The notes beneath the pieces were generated by a model that worked only from the letters and a program-made list of their open reading frames with translations, had not been told where the DNA came from and searched no databases. A program made the translations under genes and the position numbers. From JBGVSA01 sp041807905 (GTDB taxonomy: Bacteria > Pseudomonadota > Gammaproteobacteria > Burkholderiales > Rhodocyclaceae), in contig NZ_JBGVSA010000015.1 in assembly GCF_041807905.1 (NCBI RefSeq), forward strand, positions 1 to 64,000: a stretch of DNA of 64,000 nt, written 5' to 3'. How positions within the stretch are numbered: the stretch's first letter is position 1; the number at the start of each line of letters is the position of its first letter. This document shows positions 24,917 to 32,156 of the stretch, piece by piece.

Positions 24917-27574
24917 ATGTCCGCGCAGCACATTCCGGAGAAATTCGAACCCACCGCCGTCGAAAAAGCGGCGCAGGCGTTCTGGGAATCCACCCAGGCA
25001 TTCAAGGTGAGCGAAGACCCTTCGCGCCCCAAGTACTACTGCCTGTCGATGTTCCCCTACCCCTCCGGCAAGCTGCACATGGGCCACGTGCGCAACTACA
25101 CCATAGGCGACGTGCTGACCCGCTTCCACAAGATGCGCGGTTTCAATGTGCTGCAACCGATGGGCTGGGACGCCTTCGGCCTGCCGGCCGAGAATGCCGC
25201 GATCCAGAACAGCGTGCCGCCGGCCAAGTGGACGCGCGACAACATCGCCTACATGAAAAAACAGCTTCAGTCGCTGGGTTTTGCCATCGACTGGAGCCGT
25301 GAAGTCGCCACCTGCGACGCCGATTACTACAAATGGAACCAATGGCTCTTCCTGCGCATGCTCGAAAAGGGTATCGCCTACAAGAAGACCCAGGTCGTGA
25401 ACTGGGACCCGGTCGACCAGACCGTGCTGGCCAACGAGCAGGTCATCGACGGTCGCGGCTGGCGTACTGGCGCGGTGGTCGAAAAGCGCGAAATCCCGGG
25501 CTACTACCTCGCCATTACCGACTACGCTGAAGAACTGCTGGGCGACCTCGACACACTCGACGACTGGCCCGAGCGCGTACGCCTGATGCAGGCCAACTGG
25601 ATCGGCAAGAGCACCGGCGTGCGCTTTGCCTTCCCGCACGACATCCGCGACGCATCCGGCGCACTCATCGGCGACGGCAAGCTGTGGGTGTTCACCACGC
25701 GCGCCGACACCATCATGGGCGTGACGTTCTGTGCCGTGGCTGCCGAGCACCCGCTGGCCACGCTGGCCGCGCAGAACAACCCGGAACTGGCCGCCTTCAT
25801 CGAAAAATGCAAGCACGGCTCGGTCATGGAAGCCGACATGGCGACCATGGAGAAGGAAGGCCTGCCCACCGGCCTGACCGTGCGCCACCCGCTGACGGGC
25901 AAGCCGGTCGACGTGTGGGTCGGCAACTACGTGCTGATGAGCTACGGCGACGGCGCTGTGATGGCCGTGCCGGGTCATGACGAACGCGATTTCCACTTCG
26001 CGCAGAAATATTCGCTGCCCATCGAGCAGGTCATCAGCGAAAAGGACGCCGAAGGCCGCGACAAGCCGTTCTCCACGGATGCGTGGCAAGAGTGGTATGG
26101 CACCAAGGATGGCTACTGCGTCAATTCCGGCAAGTACGATGGACTCGGCTACACCGCCGCTGTCGACGCCGTGGCGGCCGACCTCAAGGCGGCACAGGCC
26201 GGCGACAAGAAGGTGCAATGGCGCCTGCGCGACTGGGGCATTTCGCGCCAGCGCTACTGGGGCTGCCCGATTCCCATCATTCATTGCGACGATTGCGGTT
26301 CGGTCCCGGTGCCGGACAGCCAGTTGCCGGTCGTGCTGCCCGAAGACTGCGTGCCGGACGGCTCAGGCAATCCGCTGAACAAGCGTGAGGACTTCCTCCA
26401 CGTCGACTGCCCGCAATGCGGCAAGGCTGCGCGACGCGAGACCGACACCATGGACACCTTCGTGGATTCGTCCTGGTATTACGCGCGCTTCACCTGCCCG
26501 AACAACGATCAGGCCATGGTCGACGCCCGCGCGGATTACTGGATGCCGGTCGACCAGTACATCGGCGGTATCGAACACGCCATCCTGCACCTGCTGTATT
26601 CGCGCTTCTGGAGCAAGGTGATGGGCGACCTCGGACTGGTGAAATACCGCGAACCGTTCAAGCGGCTCCTCACGCAGGGCATGGTGCTCAACCACCTGTT
26701 CTCGCGCCGCAGCGACAAGACCGGCATCGAGTGGTTTGCGCCGGAAGAAGTCGAGTTGCAGCACGACGCCTCGGGCCGCGTCACGGGCGCCACCGCACTG
26801 CGCGACGGCCAGCCGGTCGACTACGGCGGCTTCGGCACGATGAGCAAGAGCAAGCGCAACGGCGTCGATCCGCAGTCGATGATCGAAACCTACGGGGCCG
26901 ATACGGCGCGCTTCTTCATGATGTTCGCGTCGCCGCCGGAGCAGACGCTGGAATGGTCCGACGCGGGCATCGAAGGCGCACACCGTTTCCTCAAGCGCGT
27001 GTGGAACTTCGGCCATGTCGTGTCGACCGTGGTGCGTCCGCAGTTGCCGGCGCAGGCGACCCTGGGCTCCGCCAAGCTGCCGGACGATCTGGCCGCGCTG
27101 CGCCGCGAAGTGCACCTGTTGCTGCGCCAGGCCAACTATGACCTCGGCAAGCAGCAGTTCAACACGGTGGCATCTGCCACCATGAAAATGCTCAACGCCC
27201 TGGAAAAGGGGCCCCGCGACTCGTCCATCGCCGCCGAGGTGATCGTCGAGTGCTTCGGTATTCTGCTGCGCGTGCTCTCGCCGATCACGCCGCACGTTAC
27301 GCACTACCTTTGGGACGCGCTCGGCTACAGCAAGGACATCCTCGCCGCCGAGTGGCCGGAACCGCTGGAGGCCGCGCTCGCCCAGGACGAAATCGAACTG
27401 GTGCTGCAGATTTCAGGCAAGACGCGGGGCGCGGTGAAGGTGCCGGCGCAGGCCGACCGCGCCGCCATCGAGGCCGCCGCGGTCGCCTCGGAAGCCGCGC
27501 AGAAATTCATGGAAGGCAAGCCGGCGAAGAAGGTCATCGTCGTGCCGGGCCGTCTGGTCAATATCGTCGTCTGA
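24917..27574 (+). CDS. leuS: Leucyl-tRNA synthetase
   Basis: Charges tRNA-Leu with leucine. The 885-residue class Ia enzyme shows the HIGH-type motif as HMGH within PYPSGKLHMGHVRNY, the editing (CP1) domain around residues 225-415 with the threonine-rich FTTRADTIMGVTF, and the KMSKS loop as TMSKSKRNGVDPQ. The C-terminal tRNA-binding part ends KVIVVPGRLVNIVV. It heads a likely operon with lptE and holA, the usual order in proteobacteria. The start at 24917 gives the standard N-terminus. Confidence 0.98.
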   Translation: MSAQHIPEKFEPTAVEKAAQAFWESTQAFKVSEDPSRPKYYCLSMFPYPSGKLHMGHVRNYTIGDVLTRFHKMRGFNVLQPMGWDAFGLPAENAAIQNSVPPAKWTRDNIAYMKKQLQSLGFAIDWSREVATCDADYYKWNQWLFLRMLEKGIAYKKTQVVNWDPVDQTVLANEQVIDGRGWRTGAVVEKREIPGYYLAITDYAEELLGDLDTLDDWPERVRLMQANWIGKSTGVRFAFPHDIRDASGALIGDGKLWVFTTRADTIMGVTFCAVAAEHPLATLAAQNNPELAAFIEKCKHGSVMEADMATMEKEGLPTGLTVRHPLTGKPVDVWVGNYVLMSYGDGAVMAVPGHDERDFHFAQKYSLPIEQVISEKDAEGRDKPFSTDAWQEWYGTKDGYCVNSGKYDGLGYTAAVDAVAADLKAAQAGDKKVQWRLRDWGISRQRYWGCPIPIIHCDDCGSVPVPDSQLPVVLPEDCVPDGSGNPLNKREDFLHVDCPQCGKAARRETDTMDTFVDSSWYYARFTCPNNDQAMVDARADYWMPVDQYIGGIEHAILHLLYSRFWSKVMGDLGLVKYREPFKRLLTQGMVLNHLFSRRSDKTGIEWFAPEEVELQHDASGRVTGATALRDGQPVDYGGFGTMSKSKRNGVDPQSMIETYGADTARFFMMFASPPEQTLEWSDAGIEGAHRFLKRVWNFGHVVSTVVRPQLPAQATLGSAKLPDDLAALRREVHLLLRQANYDLGKQQFNTVASATMKMLNALEKGPRDSSIAAEVIVECFGILLRVLSPITPHVTHYLWDALGYSKDILAAEWPEPLEAALAQDEIELVLQISGKTRGAVKVPAQADRAAIEAAAVASEAAQKFMEGKPAKKVIVVPGRLVNIVV

Positions 27575-27656
27575 CGTGGCATGCGCTCGGCTCCGGCCGA
27601 GCCCGTGCTTTCCCTAACGTGACGCTGCACTTTCGCCAGGACTGGCAAGGAATACG

Positions 27657-28226
27657 ATGAATCGATCCGCCTCTTTGATTGCGCCGCGCACGTGGCGCAT
27701 GGTCGCTGCCGCGTTGCTTGCGCTCACGCTGGCTGCATGCGGGTTCCAGTTGCGTGGCCCCCGCCCGATGCCGTTCTCCAGCATTTATCTGGCGATGAGC
27801 CCGTACTCGGAACTGGCCGTCGACATCAAGCGCCAACTACGTGCGAACGGTGGCGTGGTGATCGCCGAGAGCCCCGACCAGGCGCAGGTGCAACTGGTGG
27901 TCGCCAATGACAGCCGCGAAAAGGCGATCCTCTCGCTGAAGTCGGACGGCACGGTGCGCGAATATCAGTTGCGCCAGCACTTTGCCTTCCGCCTGCTCGA
28001 TAGCAAGGGGATGGAATTGGTGCCGTACAACGACATCTACGTGTTCCGCGACATCACCTTCAACGATTCGCAGACGCTGGCGAAGGAACAGGAAGAAGCC
28101 CAGCTCTATCGCGACATGGAGCACGACGTGGTGCAGCAACTAATCCGTCGCCTGTCCGTGGCCAGGATTCCGGCGGCCGATCAGTCCGCGCCGGTCGTCG
28201 AGCAACCCGCCCCCGCCGGACGCTGA
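27657..28226 (+). CDS. lptE: LPS-assembly lipoprotein LptE
   Basis: Outer-membrane lipoprotein that plugs the LptD barrel and helps insert lipopolysaccharide. The 189-residue product has a signal peptide with lipobox LAAC, then the family opening CGFQLRG and FSSIYLAMSPYSELA. The middle shows alternating strands and helices ending EHDVVQQLIRRL, as in other LptE proteins, with a proline-rich tail. It follows leuS by 82 bp and is 10 bp ahead of holA. Confidence 0.93.
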   Translation: MNRSASLIAPRTWRMVAAALLALTLAACGFQLRGPRPMPFSSIYLAMSPYSELAVDIKRQLRANGGVVIAESPDQAQVQLVVANDSREKAILSLKSDGTVREYQLRQHFAFRLLDSKGMELVPYNDIYVFRDITFNDSQTLAKEQEEAQLYRDMEHDVVQQLIRRLSVARIPAADQSAPVVEQPAPAGR

Positions 28227-28236
28227 TCGCAGCCCC

Positions 28237-29238
28237 ATGCGCCTGGACCAGCTCGCCTCGCATCTGGAACGACAGCTCGCCCCGCTGTACGTGCTGCACG
28301 GCGACGAGCCCCTGCTCGTCATCGAAGCGGGCGATGCGATCCGGGCAGCCGCTCGCCAGCGCGGCGTAACGGAGCGCGAGGTACTCGTCGTCACGCAAGG
28401 CTTCAAGTGGGATCAGCTCGGGCTCGCCTCGGGAAACATGTCGCTGTTCGGCGAAGCCAAGCTGGTCGACCTGCGCATCCCCACCGGCAAGCCGGGGCGA
28501 GATGGCGGCGACGCGTTGGTGCGTTACGCCAAAGATCTCGACCCTTCCGGCGCGGTCATCACGCTCGTCACGCTGCCGCAGATGGATTGGGCGGCGCGCA
28601 AGACCTCGTGGTTCGTCGCCTTGTCCGAAGCCGGTGAGGCCATCGAGTGCAACGCGCCGCAACTGGCAGAGCTGCCGCAGTGGATCGCCGGCCGGCTGTC
28701 GGCACAAAGACAGACCGCGCCCCGCGATGCGCTGCAATTCATCGCCGACCACGTGGAAGGCAATCTGCTGGCAGCGCACCAGGAAATCCAGAAGCTCGCC
28801 CTGCTCTACCCGGAAGGCGCGCTCACGCTCGAGCAAGTCAGCGACGCGGTGTTGCACGTGGCGCGCTACGACACGGAGAAACTGCGCACCGCCCTGCTGG
28901 AAGGCGACGCCGCGCGCTGTGCGCGCCTGCTTGACGGACTCAAGGGAGAGGGTGCGGCAACCCCGCTGGTGCTGTGGGCGATGGCCAACGAAATCCGCAC
29001 GCTCGCCAACGTGCGCGCGGCGCTGGATACAGGATCGTCGCCCGACGCGGCCTTGCGTGCCGAACGGGTATTCGGCCCGCGACAGGCGCTGGTGCGCCGC
29101 GCGGCCCAACGCCTGCGAGGTGCAGCCCTGCGGGCGGCCCTGATGCACGCAGCCCGCATCGACCGCATGGTCAAAGGACTGGTCACCGGCGACGTGTGGG
29201 ACGAGTTCCTGCAGTTGGCCTTGCGCGTTCGCGCCTGA
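28237..29238 (+). CDS. holA: DNA polymerase III delta subunit
   Basis: Clamp-loader subunit that opens the sliding clamp. The 333-residue protein begins MRLDQLASHLERQLAPLYVL followed by HGDEPLLVIEAGD, the standard HolA start, and keeps the AAA+-like fold without a Walker A motif. Typical C-terminal-domain residues include LWAMANEIRTLA and RQALVRRAAQRL. The close spacing to lptE and the order leuS-lptE-holA support one transcript. The commonly following proA gene is not here. Confidence 0.95.
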   Translation: MRLDQLASHLERQLAPLYVLHGDEPLLVIEAGDAIRAAARQRGVTEREVLVVTQGFKWDQLGLASGNMSLFGEAKLVDLRIPTGKPGRDGGDALVRYAKDLDPSGAVITLVTLPQMDWAARKTSWFVALSEAGEAIECNAPQLAELPQWIAGRLSAQRQTAPRDALQFIADHVEGNLLAAHQEIQKLALLYPEGALTLEQVSDAVLHVARYDTEKLRTALLEGDAARCARLLDGLKGEGAATPLVLWAMANEIRTLANVRAALDTGSSPDAALRAERVFGPRQALVRRAAQRLRGAALRAALMHAARIDRMVKGLVTGDVWDEFLQLALRVRA

Positions 29239-29250
29239 CCCGCTGGCGCC

Positions 29251-29886
29251 TCACTCGCTGCACGCCGCCAACGCGGCAACATCCCCCGCTGCAATCACTT
29301 GGAGGTGCCGGGTGATTCTGTCGATCGGCCAATCCCACCACGCCAGTGCTTCGAGCATGGCTATGTCATCCGGCGAGAAACGATACCGAATGACGTCGGC
29401 CGGATTGCCGCCGACGATGGCGTAGGCCGGCACGTCTTTGGTCACAACAGCGCCAGCGGACACGATGGCACCATTGCCGATTTTCACACCCGGCATGATG
29501 AGAGCGTCATAGCCGATCCAGACATCGTTGCCGACGAGGGTGTCCCCTTTGTACGGCAGATCGGAAGGCGCAGGCATCACCTTCTCCCACCCATTGCCGA
29601 AAATCTGGAAGGGATAGGTCGATACGCCCGACATCCGGTGATTCGCGCCGTTCATGATGAAGCGGACGCCACGCGCCAACGCGCAGAACTTTCCGATCAC
29701 GAGCCGGTCGCCAATGAAGGGGAAGTGATAGAGGACGTTGCGCTCGAAGTTCTCCGCGCCGTCCGGATCATCGTAGTAGGTGTAGTCACCCACCACGATG
29801 TTCGGATTGCGTACGGTGTTCTTGATGAAGCAGACCTGGGGGAAGCCTGCCATCGGATGCGGATTGCGAGGATCGGGGCCGTTCAT
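29251..29886 (-). CDS. Vat/CatB-type xenobiotic O-acetyltransferase
   Basis: A 211-residue left-handed beta-helix (hexapeptide) acetyltransferase. It shares with streptogramin A acetyltransferases (Vat) and CatB chloramphenicol acetyltransferases the sequence VGDYTYYDDP, the catalytic-histidine box FIMNGANHRM, the insertion GNDVWIGYDALIMPGVKIGNG and the closing AIVGGNPADVIRYRF. It uses acetyl-CoA to modify a hydroxyl group. Many chromosomal homologues have no proven drug substrate, so resistance is only possible. ATG 29886 matches the family length. It lies 29 bp downstream of the DUF192 gene on the same strand. Confidence 0.85.
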   Translation of the reverse strand: MNGPDPRNPHPMAGFPQVCFIKNTVRNPNIVVGDYTYYDDPDGAENFERNVLYHFPFIGDRLVIGKFCALARGVRFIMNGANHRMSGVSTYPFQIFGNGWEKVMPAPSDLPYKGDTLVGNDVWIGYDALIMPGVKIGNGAIVSAGAVVTKDVPAYAIVGGNPADVIRYRFSPDDIAMLEALAWWDWPIDRITRHLQVIAAGDVAALAACSE

Positions 29887-29915
29887 CGCCGGATTCGACG
29901 CCGTTGCGCGTGGCC

Positions 29916-30356
29916 TTACTGCGGTGCCGGCGCGCGCTCGATGCCGGTGATCTTCGCCCCGGGCTTGATGTTCTTGCTCTTGAACCAGCCCGCGTTCATT
30001 TCCAGCGCGTAGCGGGCCGGATCGAGGGCGCAATGGGAATCCTCGGTCTGCGGTGCCATCTCTTCGATGTTGATGATCACGCCCTTGGCATCGATGAACG
30101 CCACCGAAAGCGGCAACAGCGTGTTCTTCATCCACATGCAGTGGCGCTGATCGGCCGGAAAGACAAACAACATGCCTGCCGCCGGCGGCATGGTCTTGCG
30201 ATACATGAGCCCCTGCATGCGCGACGGGTTGTCGGCCGCGACTTCTGCATCGATGCGGAACATGCCGATCGACAGGTCCATGCGAGGCATCGATTGCGCC
30301 AGACTGGCACCGGCGGCCAGCAGAAATGCGCCGGCAACGAACATTGAACGGATCAT
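29916..30356 (-). CDS. Exported DUF192 family protein
   Basis: A 146-residue protein with a signal peptide (MIRSMFVAGAFLLAAG, cleavage near SLAQ) and one DUF192 domain. Family landmarks are RMQGLMYRKTMPPAAGMLFVFP, CMWMKNTLLPLSVAFID and the ending ALEMNAGWFKSKNIKPG. The function of the family is not established; it is a small periplasmic beta fold. ATG 30356 is preceded by GGAG at a suitable distance, whereas the ATG four codons upstream has none. It may be cotranscribed with the acetyltransferase downstream and rluE upstream is 94 bp away. Confidence 0.88.
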   Translation of the reverse strand: MIRSMFVAGAFLLAAGASLAQSMPRMDLSIGMFRIDAEVAADNPSRMQGLMYRKTMPPAAGMLFVFPADQRHCMWMKNTLLPLSVAFIDAKGVIINIEEMAPQTEDSHCALDPARYALEMNAGWFKSKNIKPGAKITGIERAPAPQ

Positions 30357-30449
30357 CCACGACTCCATGTAATCAAAATCGCCGGCTCGACACCGACGGT
30401 CTCTGTCTGTAACGGTCCAAGGTGGTGCAGGTTGACGGCCATCGCCGCG

Positions 30450-30992
30450 TTACGCACCAGCGTCGCGCCACTGCCCCGGCGAAAGATTACCGAGTTCCCA
30501 CGCACCGATCGACACGCGGATCAACCGCAAGGTAGGCAGGCCGACCTTGGCGGTCATTCGGCGCACCTGTCGATTGCGTCCCTCGCGCAGAACGATGCGC
30601 AACCATGCGGTCGGGATCGCCTTGCGCTCGCGGATGGGCGGATTGCGCGGCCACAGCCACGCAGGGTCGCCGGCCACGGTGGCCTCGCACGGCCGGGTCA
30701 CGAAATCGCCGAGGTCCACGCCTCGTTGCAGTTGGGCAAGGGCGGCGTCCGACGGCACGCCCTCGACCTGCGCGAGATACACCTTGGGTTGTTTGTGTCG
30801 TGGATCTGCCAGGCGATGCTGCAAGGCGCCGTCGTCGGTGAGCAGCAGCAGCCCCTCGCTGTCGGCATCGAGCCGGCCTGCGGCGTAGACATCGGGGACA
30901 TCGATGAAATCGGCCAGCGAGCGATGGCCTGCTTCGGGCGTGAACTGGCTCAGCACGCCGAAAGGTTTGTTGAAAAGTATGATCCGCGACAT
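30450..30992 (-). CDS. rluE: 23S rRNA pseudouridine synthase (RluE type)
   Basis: A 180-residue stand-alone RsuA-family pseudouridine synthase without an S4 domain, as in RluE, which modifies U2457 of 23S rRNA. The catalytic aspartate lies in AAGRLDADSEGLLLLTDDG. Other family motifs are FNKPFGVLSQF at the start and LREGRNRQVRRMTAKVGLPTLRLIRV. ATG 30992 (MSRIILFNKP) was chosen because similarity begins there; the frame extends upstream without support. Confidence 0.9.
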   Translation of the reverse strand: MSRIILFNKPFGVLSQFTPEAGHRSLADFIDVPDVYAAGRLDADSEGLLLLTDDGALQHRLADPRHKQPKVYLAQVEGVPSDAALAQLQRGVDLGDFVTRPCEATVAGDPAWLWPRNPPIRERKAIPTAWLRIVLREGRNRQVRRMTAKVGLPTLRLIRVSIGAWELGNLSPGQWRDAGA

Positions 30993-31125
30993 TCGCCGGA
31001 CCTTACCAGAGACGGCCGGCCGGGCAAACCAGGGGCGGAGAGGAGCGAGGAAAGCCAAATGCTGCGTCCGCCCCCGGAGCGGACGCAGGCGGCTGGCCGT
31101 ATGTGATACGACCCGCCGAGGAATA

Positions 31126-31332
31126 TCAGCTGCTGCGCTGGATGTTCGAAGCCTGCTTGCCCTTGGGGCCTTGCAGCACGTCGAACGAGACCTTGTCCCC
31201 TTCCTTCAGGGTCTTGAAACCGCTCATATTGATGGCGGAGAAATGCGCGAACAGGTCTTCGCTACCGTCTTCCGGGGTAATGAAGCCGAAGCCCTTGGCA
31301 TCGTTGAACCACTTAACAGTACCGTTTGGCAT
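31126..31332 (-). CDS. CspA-family cold-shock protein
   Basis: A 68-residue single cold-shock domain that binds single-stranded nucleic acid and melts mRNA structure. RNP1 (KGFGFI) and RNP2 (LFAHF) are intact, and the start MPNGTVKWFNDAKG is typical. It is monocistronic; the 500 bp upstream contain no gene and could supply the long structured leader usual for this family. Whether expression is cold-induced cannot be told from the sequence. Confidence 0.95.
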   Translation of the reverse strand: MPNGTVKWFNDAKGFGFITPEDGSEDLFAHFSAINMSGFKTLKEGDKVSFDVLQGPKGKQASNIQRSS

Positions 31333-31812
31333 TGCAGGTTTCCTTCTATTCCTTTGGTTACATGAGTTGCTTTTTTTGTCCCGCGCAAGGCGGTCTCTCC
31401 GTGGGGCTGGCGGTGCGATTTTTCCCGATGAATCAGGTAGCTGCGCCACGCAAGCTGTCACAAGCGCGCTTTTACGCTAAACCAATGGAATACGTCAACG
31501 GTTCTAAAGGGCTTGTGTTGTAGGCGTCCGTCACCATATAGACAGAGAACCCCGCATCGACCTGTCAGGCAAGTTTGCCAAACGCCATTCGCACATCCGC
31601 GCGCGGCAGAGATGCCGTCCGGCGGACACATCGTCGCCACACGGGCCGACGTTGCGATGGGATGAAAGGGCAGAACGCGATTCAATGCAGAACACAACCG
31701 GCACACACGTTGCTAGGTGTCGGTGGGAGTGTCTTCGCGGGCGTCGGATGCGGCAGCCGAAACCCCACGGGAAACGTGGAATTAGCGCCACAGAAGACGC
31801 GAAATCTCGTCC
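31333..31812. other. Divergent csp-clpS intergenic region, no gene seen
   Basis: About 480 bp between the cold-shock gene (minus) and the clpS promoter (plus). A TTGACG hexamer on the minus strand (31498-31493) could be a -35 element for the cold-shock gene, giving a leader near 130 nt, but the matching -10 is weak. Open frames in the interval show no protein-like features. Confidence 0.5.
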
Positions 31813-31840
31813 TTGAAGTCTCGTTTGAAGCGATTAGAAT
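31813..31840 (+). promoter_or_regulatory. clpSA promoter predicting a leaderless transcript
   Basis: TTGAAG (31813-31818) and TAGAAT (31835-31840) are separated by 16 bp and form a good sigma-70 promoter. The expected start point, about seven bases after the -10, is 31847 or 31848, which is the A of the clpS ATG. The CTTGAA at the -35 position also resembles a heat-shock -35, but no sigma-32 -10 follows. Confidence 0.55.
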
Positions 31841-31847
31841 GGGCCGC

Positions 31848-32156
31848 ATGGCAACCCGCAGGCAACAGGATTCCGTGCTGGAAGCTGAGCGCACAAAGCT
31901 TCAGCCCCCTAAGCTCTATAAGGTAATCCTTCTCAATGATGACTACACCCCGATGGATTTCGTGGTGGTGGTTCTGCAACGATTCTTCTCGATGGACAGG
32001 GAACGCGCCACTCGCGTGATGCTCCAAGTTCATCAAGACGGAATGGGTATCTGCGGAGTGTTTCCGCGGGATATTGCCGCGACGAAAGTCGAACAGGTCA
32101 GCAGCTACGCACGTCAGCACCAGCACCCGCTGGCCTGTGTGATGGAGGAAGAGTAA
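31848..32156 (+). CDS. clpS: ATP-dependent Clp protease adaptor ClpS
   Basis: A 102-residue adaptor that hands N-degron substrates to ClpAP. The conserved core is LYKVILLNDDYTPMDFVV (the DD pair binds the N-terminal residue) and the end is the HPLACVMEEE motif. Its stop is immediately followed by the clpA ATG, so the two are cotranslated. ATG 31848 is the usual N-terminus (MATRRQQD); an ATG three codons upstream lies inside the -10 element and is unlikely to be transcribed. Confidence 0.95.
   Translation: MATRRQQDSVLEAERTKLQPPKLYKVILLNDDYTPMDFVVVVLQRFFSMDRERATRVMLQVHQDGMGICGVFPRDIAATKVEQVSSYARQHQHPLACVMEEE

Noticed and set aside
31062..31089. Hairpin tgcgtccg...cggacgca downstream of the cold-shock gene
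   Set aside because: The stem is good but no T-run follows on the minus strand, so I do not call it an intrinsic terminator.
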